Source: a virus. Taken from it: a stretch of 55,662 nucleotides of DNA. The translations under genes were made by a program, and so were the position numbers. The stretch covers positions 1 to 55,662 of the IMG/VR virus record IMGVR_UViG_3300024261_000038. One strand, written 5' to 3'. Below are positions 17,206 through 24,261 of this stretch, piece after piece; position 1 is the stretch's first letter; every line of letters begins with the position of its first letter. The notes under the pieces are model-generated. The model searched no databases and was not told where the DNA came from. It worked only from the letters and a program-made list of their open reading frames with translations.

Positions 17206-18066
17206 ATGGCATCAACATACACACCTTTAGGAGTTGAACTACAAGCAACCGGAGAAAATGCCGGAACTTGGGGAACAAAAACTAACACTAATTTACAAGT
17301 TTTCGAACAAATTTCAGGGGGATACTCTGCACAATCAATAGCAGGTGGAGCACAAACAACTGAATTAACAGTTTCTGATGGATCAACTGGTGCTGTTTTA
17401 GCTCACAGAATGGTTGAGTTCACTGGTACAATTACAGGAAATCAAATTGTTACAATTCCATTAGATGTACAAAACTTTTATTTTTTAAGAAATACAACAT
17501 CAGGTGCATACACAGTACAATTTAAATATGCTTCTGGTTCAGGAGATTCATTTACTTTTTCAGCAACAGACAAAGGTGATCAAATTGTTTTCGCAACAGC
17601 AAACGATGGAACTAATCCTGATATAGATACACTATCAATTGGAACTGGTATATCAAGTGTAGCTGCAGATACATCACCACAATTAGGTGGAAACTTAGAT
17701 GTTAATGGAAACGATATTGTTTCAACTTCAAATGCAGATATTGATATTATACCAAATGGAACTGGTGATGTTGTTCTTTCAGCAGATACAGTAAAAGTTG
17801 GAGATAGTGGTGCAGCCGCTACTCTTACATCAAATGGAGCAGGAGCATTAACTGTTACTACTGGAGGCGCCGCAGATCTAGTTTTAAATACAAATAGCGG
17901 AACAAACTCTGGAACTGTTACTATTACAGATGCTGCTAATGGAGATATTACTGTAGCACCAAATGGTACAGGTAGAGCAAAAGTAACTAATGCAACATCA
18001 AGTTCAACACAAACTGTAACTACGGATGGAAAAGGACTTGTCTTCTCCATGGTTTTCGGGTATTAA
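17206..18066 (+). CDS. Tail-fibre-type protein, 286 aa
   Basis: N-terminal LGVELQATGENAGTWGTKTN is a signature common in marine phage tail fibres. The C-terminal half has repeated Asn-Gly-Thr-Gly turns (NGTGDVVLSADTV, NGTGRAKV) as in trimeric beta-structured fibres. It presumably helps recognise the host surface. It starts after a GAGATT purine tract and is followed by more fibre-type genes in the same orientation. Confidence 0.7.
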   Translation: MASTYTPLGVELQATGENAGTWGTKTNTNLQVFEQISGGYSAQSIAGGAQTTELTVSDGSTGAVLAHRMVEFTGTITGNQIVTIPLDVQNFYFLRNTTSGAYTVQFKYASGSGDSFTFSATDKGDQIVFATANDGTNPDIDTLSIGTGISSVAADTSPQLGGNLDVNGNDIVSTSNADIDIIPNGTGDVVLSADTVKVGDSGAAATLTSNGAGALTVTTGGAADLVLNTNSGTNSGTVTITDAANGDITVAPNGTGRAKVTNATSSSTQTVTTDGKGLVFSMVFGY

Positions 18067-18085
18067 TATCAAAGGAGAATAAAAA

Positions 18086-18445
18086 ATGGCAACACCAAAT
18101 TTAGTAAATATAGCAACGATCACACCTAAGAATGCTATGGGTAGTTTAGGGGATACTAACAGAACTACTATGATCGATGTTCCTGCAGAAACTGCAGTAA
18201 GAATAGACACAATATTATTAGCAAACATTGACGGAGCTAATGCTGCAGACGTAACAGTAGAAATTAGTGATGACAATGGTGTAACTTATTATAAAATCGC
18301 AAGTACAATTTCTGTACCTGCAGATTCAACATTAGATTTAATTAGCAGACCTATCTATTTAGATGAAACAGATCTTATAGCTGTAACAGCTGGTGCTGCC
18401 AGTGACATAGCTTTTCATGTTTCTTATGTAGAAATGGTAGACTAA
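18086..18445 (+). CDS. Tail-associated structural protein, 119 aa
   Basis: Beta-rich, with KIASTISVPADSTLDLISRPIYLDETD, a pattern I recognise from small proteins beside phage tail fibres. AAAGGAGAAT ribosome-binding site. A similar protein lies at 26605. No enzymatic motif. Confidence 0.6.
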   Translation: MATPNLVNIATITPKNAMGSLGDTNRTTMIDVPAETAVRIDTILLANIDGANAADVTVEISDDNGVTYYKIASTISVPADSTLDLISRPIYLDETDLIAVTAGAASDIAFHVSYVEMVD

Positions 18446-18461
18446 TAGGAGGATAATTTAA

Positions 18462-19157
18462 ATGCCAAAAATAATTAAGCCAGTAGGAAAAAGTAGTTTT
18501 ACATCAGCAACAATTTCTGTTGATGGTGATGGTAGAATTTTTTCTGCAGCTTCAGGATCAGCAGGTGCACAAGGTTATCAACCAAAAGAATTAAAATATG
18601 GTTCTCACAGTTACAGCTATTCAGCAATAGACCAAAACGCTACAAAAGCAGCAGGGTTAATTTCTGGTGGTGGTGGCGGAGGAGGAAACTCAAACCAAAA
18701 CGCAACAGGAAGACCAGGCGGTCACGGATTTTTTGGTGTATGGGCAGTAGACGTTGCTCCAGGAGTTTTAAATGGAACAGCGATTCAAATTGGTGCTGGC
18801 GGTACTGGTGCAACTAATCCAAGTCAAGGGCAAGCCGGTGGAACAACTAATTTTGGTAATATAATAAATGCAGGAGGTGGTACTGGTGGAGCTAGTCCTC
18901 ACAGTCCCGATCAACCAAGACCTGCTGCTGGAAGTACAAATACACCTAATGTATTTAATTATAGCACATCAGATTTTGCTAACACAACTAACATTGCACC
19001 TCCCTCACCTGGATCAGGTGGTACAGGACCGGGTACAAGTAATGGACCTCAAGCACCTTTAACTCGATTTACCTTAGGCGGTAGAGGTGGTGGTGGAGCT
19101 TCAAGTAATGGAAATGGCGGGGATGGATACATATACATTTTCGAACAGGTAACATAG
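18462..19157 (+). CDS. Glycine-rich tail/adhesin-type protein
   Basis: 231 aa with long Gly runs (ISGGGGGGGN, GGRGGGGASSNGNGG) and the ending GDGYIYIFEQVT. Glycine-rich stretches with a terminal beta-strand occur in phage receptor-binding adhesins (for example the Gp38 type) and in fibre tips. Position at the end of the fibre block supports a role in host attachment. No catalytic residues are evident. Confidence 0.6.
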   Translation: MPKIIKPVGKSSFTSATISVDGDGRIFSAASGSAGAQGYQPKELKYGSHSYSYSAIDQNATKAAGLISGGGGGGGNSNQNATGRPGGHGFFGVWAVDVAPGVLNGTAIQIGAGGTGATNPSQGQAGGTTNFGNIINAGGGTGGASPHSPDQPRPAAGSTNTPNVFNYSTSDFANTTNIAPPSPGSGGTGPGTSNGPQAPLTRFTLGGRGGGGASSNGNGGDGYIYIFEQVT

Positions 19158-19165
19158 GATAAAAG

Positions 19166-19624
19166 ATGCCAAATATATATTTTAGAGGAAATACAAATGA
19201 AATTTGGAGAATATCAAAAGATGATTCTGATGGAGAATCAATCGTAGCCAACTCTGGAGAGACGTTAGTTAAAAAAAATTTTTCACAATCTGATTTTGAT
19301 TTAATAGTTGCACAAACAAAAAGATTTGATGAAAGTCTAACTCAAGACAATATTGTTCTTGTAGATACAGAACAACCAACTAGATCTATACTTGAATTTA
19401 AACAAGATTTTGAAAACGAAATAAATGCTTTTGATAAATTTTTAGAAGGTACTAAAACCTCAACTATGAGAGATAGACTTGCAGCTTATAGAGCACGTTT
19501 AAGTGCAGCTTTGAGCCATGCAATGTTATCAGAAAATGAAACTTTTTCAGTACATTGTTCAAAATACACCTCTGATTTAAATCCTGGAGAAGAAGTATTT
19601 CATATGTTGCAAGTTTGTGATTAA
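19166..19624 (+). CDS. Tail-region protein, 152 aa
   Basis: Function unknown. Begins MPNIYFRGNTNEIWRIS, then becomes helical and charged. Its size and position after the adhesin-type gene would fit a tail-fibre assembly chaperone, but no motif proves it. A promoter for the accessory cassette overlaps its 3' end. Confidence 0.6.
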   Translation: MPNIYFRGNTNEIWRISKDDSDGESIVANSGETLVKKNFSQSDFDLIVAQTKRFDESLTQDNIVLVDTEQPTRSILEFKQDFENEINAFDKFLEGTKTSTMRDRLAAYRARLSAALSHAMLSENETFSVHCSKYTSDLNPGEEVFHMLQVCD

Positions 19625-19634
19625 ATGATATATT
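19607..19634 (+). promoter_or_regulatory. Candidate promoter of the first accessory gene
   Basis: TTGCAA (19607-19612), 16-nt spacer, TATATT (19629-19634). The predicted start is about 19641, 3 nt before the ATG at 19644, so the transcript would be almost leaderless. It would let the accessory gene be read separately from the tail genes. Confidence 0.45.
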
Positions 19635-19643
19635 AATATCTTT

Positions 19644-20390
19644 ATGAAAGATATTCAATTTGTTGCTCCCGACATTTATCTAAAAAATTTTGAAGACAGA
19701 CCTCAACTCTCTAATAATTTTTTACCTGATTGGTATAAAAAACTTAAACATCACCCTAACAGAACCACTATAAAAGGATGTAAACCTTTTGCAGATTCAA
19801 TGACCACTGGGTATATGCTAACTACACCTCAAGAGTTTTATCTTGAAATAACTGAAGTAGAGAAAGGTAAATTAGAAATATATGTAAAATCTTCTTTTGA
19901 AGATTTTTCTAATGACCCAAGGTTTAGTGAAATAAATATAAACGCTAATATGGGACGTCAGATACACCCTCCTCGTCAATTTGAAGGTTCACCACAATTA
20001 AAAAAAAATTTTAATTTCCCTGGTATGAAATTTCATAACCCTTGGAAAATATATACTCCTTCTGGCTATTCTTGTTTATTTACTCCACCTATAAATAGAG
20101 TTGATGATAGGTTTGAAATCATTAGTGGTATAGTAGATACGGATGCTTATAAAGAATATATTAACTTTCCTTTTATTTTAAAAAAAGACTATCTTTTAAA
20201 ACAAGTTAAAAACGGAAAGTATTTTTCTATTATTAAAAAAGGAACTCCATATTGTCAAATTATTCCTTTTAAAAGAGAGAGTTGGAAAATGAAAATAGAA
20301 GAAGGAGAACCTACTGTTTCTAGTAGTCTTCTTACAGAAAAATTTAATTATTATAGTAATAAAATCTGGAACCGAAAAAGTTATAAATAA
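19644..20390 (+). CDS. Conserved marine-virus protein next to oxygenases and halogenase
   Basis: 248 aa, with several tight signature blocks: KFHNPWKIYTPSGYSCLF, NRVDDRFEIISGIVDTD and YCQIIPFKRESWKM. I associate this pattern with an uncharacterised protein family (possibly DUF6065) often found beside 2OG oxygenases and halogenases in marine viruses. The many conserved aromatic, His and Asp residues suggest an enzyme or a small-molecule-binding fold, but the chemistry is unknown. It converges on the six-gene - strand cassette with no gap (stops at 20388-20390 and 20391-20393). Confidence 0.65.
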   Translation: MKDIQFVAPDIYLKNFEDRPQLSNNFLPDWYKKLKHHPNRTTIKGCKPFADSMTTGYMLTTPQEFYLEITEVEKGKLEIYVKSSFEDFSNDPRFSEININANMGRQIHPPRQFEGSPQLKKNFNFPGMKFHNPWKIYTPSGYSCLFTPPINRVDDRFEIISGIVDTDAYKEYINFPFILKKDYLLKQVKNGKYFSIIKKGTPYCQIIPFKRESWKMKIEEGEPTVSSSLLTEKFNYYSNKIWNRKSYK

Positions 20391-20615
20391 TTATTCTTTA
20401 GTTAAATCAATTTTAGTGTTTTCGTCACTTAATCTGTTCTGATATTTTTCAGGAAGGTTCGTATTAAATGTAATAATTGTGTGTACAAAAGAGTCAATAA
20501 AACTTTTTGATGTATCAAAATTTAAAAAAACTTCTCCTTTAAAAAATATTTTAAGTCTTTCTTTCCAAGAAAAATCAAATTTAATATTACCTGGTTTTAG
20601 TTGTCTAATTTGCAT
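20391..20615 (-). CDS. Small protein at the end of the accessory operon, 74 aa
   Basis: MQIRQLKPGNIKFDFSWKER... The stretch FSWKERLKIFFKG resembles small phage proteins with the core WxRLxIFFKG. It lies 13 nt downstream of the 2OG oxygenase stop on the same strand and abuts the + gene's stop. Amphipathic and basic at the N-terminus; function unknown. Confidence 0.6.
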   Translation of the reverse strand: MQIRQLKPGNIKFDFSWKERLKIFFKGEVFLNFDTSKSFIDSFVHTIITFNTNLPEKYQNRLSDENTKIDLTKE

Positions 20616-20628
20616 ACCTTGTTATATA

Positions 20629-21231
20629 CTATATCTTTAAATTGTTCAATCTATCGTACATTCCAACTTCTCCTCTAAACCATGTGTTAAAAGATAAAGT
20701 AGTTCTTACTTTTTTACTTGGATTGGCAAGTACATCATGAGATAATTGAGAAGGAAAAATAATTAAATTACCTTGCTCTGCTTTTACAGTTAGTATTTCT
20801 TCTAAATAACAAGTTTCTTTTTCTTTTTCAAAAACAACTTGTTGCATGTCTTTGTTTGGACTATGAAAACGAGTTTCAGTATGCTCTCCGGTTATATAAT
20901 ATACTCCGCTATAAATACTATTAGGGTGTCGATGTAAGTGATGTCCTTCTCCAGGTTTACTCATTGTAAGCCACGATTGAGTTATATATAGTTCTATTCT
21001 TTTATCGTAACCTATTATATTGTGATGAAAGTTTTTTACATTATCTAATATAAACTTTTTTAGATTTTTTAAATTTTCTTGCTCTAGCCACATTTTATTT
21101 TTACTTGTATGATTTAATAAATTTTCAAGCGCTGCTACATTTTTAAAAGATTCTTTTTCATTATCATCCATTACGTATTTATCATCTGCTAAATATACAG
21201 GTTGTGAAAATAATTCTAATACTTTTGCCAT
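20629..21231 (-). CDS. 2OG-Fe(II) oxygenase-like protein (2OG-FeII_Oxy_5 type)
   Basis: 200 aa. HHLHRHPNSIYSGVYY (metal-site His 100 and His 102), FPSQLSHDV (His 165) and RTTLSFN (Arg 176, 2-oxoglutarate binding) follow the double-stranded beta-helix pattern of the 2OG-FeII_Oxy_5 group common in marine phages. It would couple 2-oxoglutarate decarboxylation to hydroxylation of an unknown substrate. The ATG at 21231, 2 nt after the upstream stop, is preferred over an in-frame TTG at 21246 that lies inside the upstream gene. Confidence 0.8.
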   Translation of the reverse strand: MAKVLELFSQPVYLADDKYVMDDNEKESFKNVAALENLLNHTSKNKMWLEQENLKNLKKFILDNVKNFHHNIIGYDKRIELYITQSWLTMSKPGEGHHLHRHPNSIYSGVYYITGEHTETRFHSPNKDMQQVVFEKEKETCYLEEILTVKAEQGNLIIFPSQLSHDVLANPSKKVRTTLSFNTWFRGEVGMYDRLNNLKI

Positions 21232-21233
21232 AA

Positions 21234-21785
21234 TTAAAAACCCCAAGTTACAAATGAATAACGTGTTCCTTCTCTAATATTATTTACTCTATGAGGATAT
21301 AAAAAATTACTTGGAAATAATAAAATATCTCCTTGTTTTAATTCTACTTTATATTCTTTGTTAAACATAAACTCTCCCCCTTTATAGTCATCATTTAACA
21401 ATCCTACAACAGAAATAATTGGAATACCTTTATGCACTCCATCAAATATAGAATGAATATGATCAATATGACTATTCATATTAGTGCCTGTTACATACTT
21501 ATTAAATCTTATTTCACTAAAAGATTTAATCCAAGAATAGTCCCCAACGTGTTTTTTTCTATATTCCCTGCAACATTCAATAACTAATTTTTGTAAAGGA
21601 ACTCCTTCTTCTTTTGCGGACATAACTTCTAACTCTTCTTTATCTCTAGAACCTACTTCTTTTCCCGTTGTATCTGACCACGTGTGGGCTGACCATTCTC
21701 TTTGATTTAGTGAGCATATTAAATTATTACAAAAATCTTTATCCAAAACATTTTGGACTTCTATGTAATCATAAATTTGTTTCAT
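21234..21785 (-). CDS. 2OG-Fe(II) oxygenase, prolyl-4-hydroxylase type
   Basis: 183 aa. SHIDHIHS gives the HxD pair (His 106, Asp 108), YPHRVNNI the distal His 165, and GTRYSF Arg 175 for 2-oxoglutarate. Spacing fits the prolyl-4-hydroxylase-like Fe(II)/2OG superfamily. Substrate unknown; a peptide or protein side chain is possible for this class. It overlaps the halogenase gene by 4 nt (ATGA), so the two are probably translated together. Confidence 0.82.
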   Translation of the reverse strand: MKQIYDYIEVQNVLDKDFCNNLICSLNQREWSAHTWSDTTGKEVGSRDKEELEVMSAKEEGVPLQKLVIECCREYRKKHVGDYSWIKSFSEIRFNKYVTGTNMNSHIDHIHSIFDGVHKGIPIISVVGLLNDDYKGGEFMFNKEYKVELKQGDILLFPSNFLYPHRVNNIREGTRYSFVTWGF

Positions 21786-23194
21786 ATTGATTCCTTAATA
21801 ACTTGGTCATGATCTATATATTCTTTTGAAAAACTAAACAACTCTTCGTGTTCCATTTCTGCAAAACTTTTTAAAACAGGAGAGGCGTTTAATTCTTTTT
21901 TAATATTCTCTGTATTAAACAAACCTAAAGCATGAAATAAAATTACCCAATTAGGAGCTTTAAACATATGCCAGCCCATATTAAAATCAGTATTTCTAAT
22001 CATTCTTATTTTTGCAATTTCCATTAGTTCTTGTACACCCTCCATTATGGGCAAGTTTTGCACATCTTTCCAAAATTCAGTATCTTGTCTTTTTGTAAGA
22101 TAATGTGCGTGTACAAATTCCATTAGATTTTCATATAAATATTCAGTGTGTTTATTAAAAGATTTTTTGTCTAAAGAAGGCAAAAATTGATTTAAACAAA
22201 AAGCTTGCTGTATAGTGCTTCCAATTGAAGTCGCTTCTAAAGGTTCAACAAATCCAGCGGACACTCCTATTGCTACAACATTTTTATACCAAAATGTTTT
22301 TACTCTACCTGCTTGAAATTTAAATGATTTTGCTATTTTTATCTTGTCACCATATAATTTTTGTATTTCTTCTAGTGCTTTATCCTCTGTTATATGACTT
22401 GAACTATAAACATATCCATTACCTAATCTATCTTGAGTAGGTGTTTTCCAATGCCAACCACTATTCATGGTTCTTGACAGAGTCCAAGCATTTCGTTTTT
22501 CTTCTTTTGGAGAAGGAAAAGCAAATGCACTATCTACAGGTAAATATTTTTGATAAGAAATATAAGGGACCTTTAAATGTTTTTTTAATAAGAATCCAAA
22601 AAACCCACTACAATCAATAAATAAATCAGCGTCATAATTTTGTTTCTGTCCTACTAAATGTTTTATCTCACCTAAATCGTTTTTAATAGCATCTTTAATA
22701 TCATCTTCAATAATGTTTATATTTTTCTCTATACATACTTTATTTAAAAAAGTATTTAATTTAAAAGTATCAAAATGAAATTGAAGAACTAAATTACTAT
22801 AATCTTGTTTTATGAATTTATTATCATAAAAATTTTGATAACACATATATTTTGCATTAATGTTTCTGGCTATTAAATTTGCATACAGATATAGGTAATC
22901 TCCAGCTTCTTTACTAAAATCTCCATTAACAGAATGAAGGAAAGGTTCTTTGGTCCAACCTTCAAACATAACACCTGATTTTAATGTAGCTCCAGTTTCT
23001 TTAAGTAAGTCTTTAAATTTAATCCCTACATAATTTGTAAACTCAGACCAATGTTCTGTGGACCCTTCTCCAACTCCTATGATACCTATTTTATCAGATT
23101 TAATAATATTTATATTATAATTAGGAAATTTTGTTTTTAAAATTAAAGCCGTTACTAACCCTGAAGTTCCAGCTCCTAAGATATTTATCTTCAT
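21782..23194 (-). CDS. Flavin-dependent tryptophan-halogenase-like enzyme
   Basis: 470 aa, within the normal range for the family. N-terminal Rossmann FAD site GAGTSG (residues 8-12 region), then GVGEGSTEHW. Lys 72 in ATLKSGVMF corresponds to the catalytic Lys of PrnA-type halogenases. The family's WxWxIP motif appears as GWHWKTP (246-252), with Thr in place of Ile, followed by GNGYVYS. VAIGVSAGFVEPLEATS (about 307-323) places Glu 320 at the PrnA Glu346 position. The enzyme would oxidise halide with FADH2 and O2 and place Cl, Br or I on an aromatic substrate; cyanophage VirX1 is a known viral relative. No flavin reductase is visible, so the host would have to supply FADH2. Flanked by 2OG oxygenases with 4-nt overlaps on both sides. 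Confidence 0.88.
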   Translation of the reverse strand: MKINILGAGTSGLVTALILKTKFPNYNINIIKSDKIGIIGVGEGSTEHWSEFTNYVGIKFKDLLKETGATLKSGVMFEGWTKEPFLHSVNGDFSKEAGDYLYLYANLIARNINAKYMCYQNFYDNKFIKQDYSNLVLQFHFDTFKLNTFLNKVCIEKNINIIEDDIKDAIKNDLGEIKHLVGQKQNYDADLFIDCSGFFGFLLKKHLKVPYISYQKYLPVDSAFAFPSPKEEKRNAWTLSRTMNSGWHWKTPTQDRLGNGYVYSSSHITEDKALEEIQKLYGDKIKIAKSFKFQAGRVKTFWYKNVVAIGVSAGFVEPLEATSIGSTIQQAFCLNQFLPSLDKKSFNKHTEYLYENLMEFVHAHYLTKRQDTEFWKDVQNLPIMEGVQELMEIAKIRMIRNTDFNMGWHMFKAPNWVILFHALGLFNTENIKKELNASPVLKSFAEMEHEELFSFSKEYIDHDQVIKESI

Positions 23195-23724
23195 ACTTTT
23201 TTACTAAAGTCTAGATTATCCCATTTTTTTATTTGATCCATATTAAAAGCTAAACTGTATCTTTTATCTAAATCAGAACGGTTTACAAAATGTAGGAGGA
23301 TAGGGTCAAATAAAATATATCTACCTTTGATTGGATTAATTACTTTTTTTATTTCTTCAAAACTTGTTCCTGGGCCACCGGTTGTAAGATATAATAGTCC
23401 ACAAAAAGCAGAAGTTTGTATATGAGCATGATTATGTGTTGAATCTCCTTTATTCATTAACACTCCCCATGAATTTTCAATAATAAAAGAATGCTTATAA
23501 ATCTTTTTAATATCTGATTGAATCGATTTTAAAAAAAGGTGGAAGTCAGGATCTCCATTAAACCTTTTAAAAGAAGTCATATGTGGGACATTTGTTTTAA
23601 AACTTAATGTTGGATCAATATTGTATTTTATTTTTTCTATTAAACGATCACATAATTCCATATCTGTTATGTCACCAGAAACAATCTTGACTGTTTTTTC
23701 TATTTTAAATTCTAAATCTTGCAT
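23191..23724 (-). CDS. 2OG-Fe(II) oxygenase-like protein (2OG-FeII_Oxy_5 type)
   Basis: 177 aa. STHNHAHIQTSAFCGLLYL provides clustered His 97, 99 and 101; LLHFVNRSD gives His 145 and KRYSLAFN Arg 155. This follows the same core as the gene at 20629, but the Asp of a classical HxD is missing, as in that group. Its start shares one base with the upstream stop and its end overlaps the halogenase start by 4 nt. Substrate unknown. Confidence 0.7.
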   Translation of the reverse strand: MQDLEFKIEKTVKIVSGDITDMELCDRLIEKIKYNIDPTLSFKTNVPHMTSFKRFNGDPDFHLFLKSIQSDIKKIYKHSFIIENSWGVLMNKGDSTHNHAHIQTSAFCGLLYLTTGGPGTSFEEIKKVINPIKGRYILFDPILLHFVNRSDLDKRYSLAFNMDQIKKWDNLDFSKKV

Positions 23725-24227
23725 TATACGTAGTTAATATTAATATTTAAACGCAAGTGTTTATCGGTACACGTTGTGCTTTGATGTAGTTTGCTAGTAT
23801 CAAAAAATACGGCCCTATTTTCAATACTTTCAATCTTAGTTCCGTCTTCTAGAATAGTATATCCATTGTTATTATTAATATGAAATATTAATCCTTTATG
23901 AGGAAAAGGATAATCTTGATGTTTTGCATGAGTATATTGAGTTTCAGTAGATGGATAACAATTTACTTTTGCTCTAATTATAGATGTGTGATCGATTCTA
24001 GTCATAATAGGTGTCAATAGCTTTTCAAAAAAATTACTTCGTATAGTATTTTCAAAATATAAAAAATGAACAAAATGATAGAGATCATCCTTTTTTAAAG
24101 ATCCATTGCCTTTTTTATAAAAATAAGACAGCTCAAAGGTTATGATTTTTTGTACTTCTTTAAAAATATCCAGAGGAAGGAAATTTTCGACTATTTTATA
24201 TTTATTGACCGCAGTAGCTTTCTTCAT
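23724..24227 (-). CDS. 2OG-Fe(II) oxygenase-like protein, first gene of accessory operon
   Basis: 167 aa. HAKHQDYPFPH gives an HxD pair (His 103, Asp 105); KLHQSTT gives His 148 and LRLNIN Arg 159. The same layout is seen in the protein at 35188. The ATG at 24227 is preferred because a longer frame up to 24368 runs antisense into the + gene. No good Shine-Dalgarno. It is the promoter-proximal gene of the six-gene cassette, and a + strand promoter for the tail gene lies within its first codons. Confidence 0.72.
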   Translation of the reverse strand: MKKATAVNKYKIVENFLPLDIFKEVQKIITFELSYFYKKGNGSLKKDDLYHFVHFLYFENTIRSNFFEKLLTPIMTRIDHTSIIRAKVNCYPSTETQYTHAKHQDYPFPHKGLIFHINNNNGYTILEDGTKIESIENRAVFFDTSKLHQSTTCTDKHLRLNININYV

Positions 24228-24233
24228 TATAAT
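24205..24233 (+). promoter_or_regulatory. Strong sigma70-type promoter for the gp10-like tail gene
   Basis: TTGACC (24205-24210), exactly 17 nt, TATAAT (24228-24233): 11 of 12 consensus bases. Predicted start about 24240, 22 nt before the ATG at 24262. It lies in the 5' end of the oppositely oriented oxygenase gene, so it restarts late transcription after the inverted cassette. Confidence 0.75.
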
Positions 24234-24261
24234 GAGGAATATTAACATAAAAAAGACTATC

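Noticed and set aside
24142-24261. Longer start for the gp10-like protein
   Set aside because: The extra 40 residues are antisense to the oxygenase start and include the promoter; the conserved N-terminus begins at 24262.
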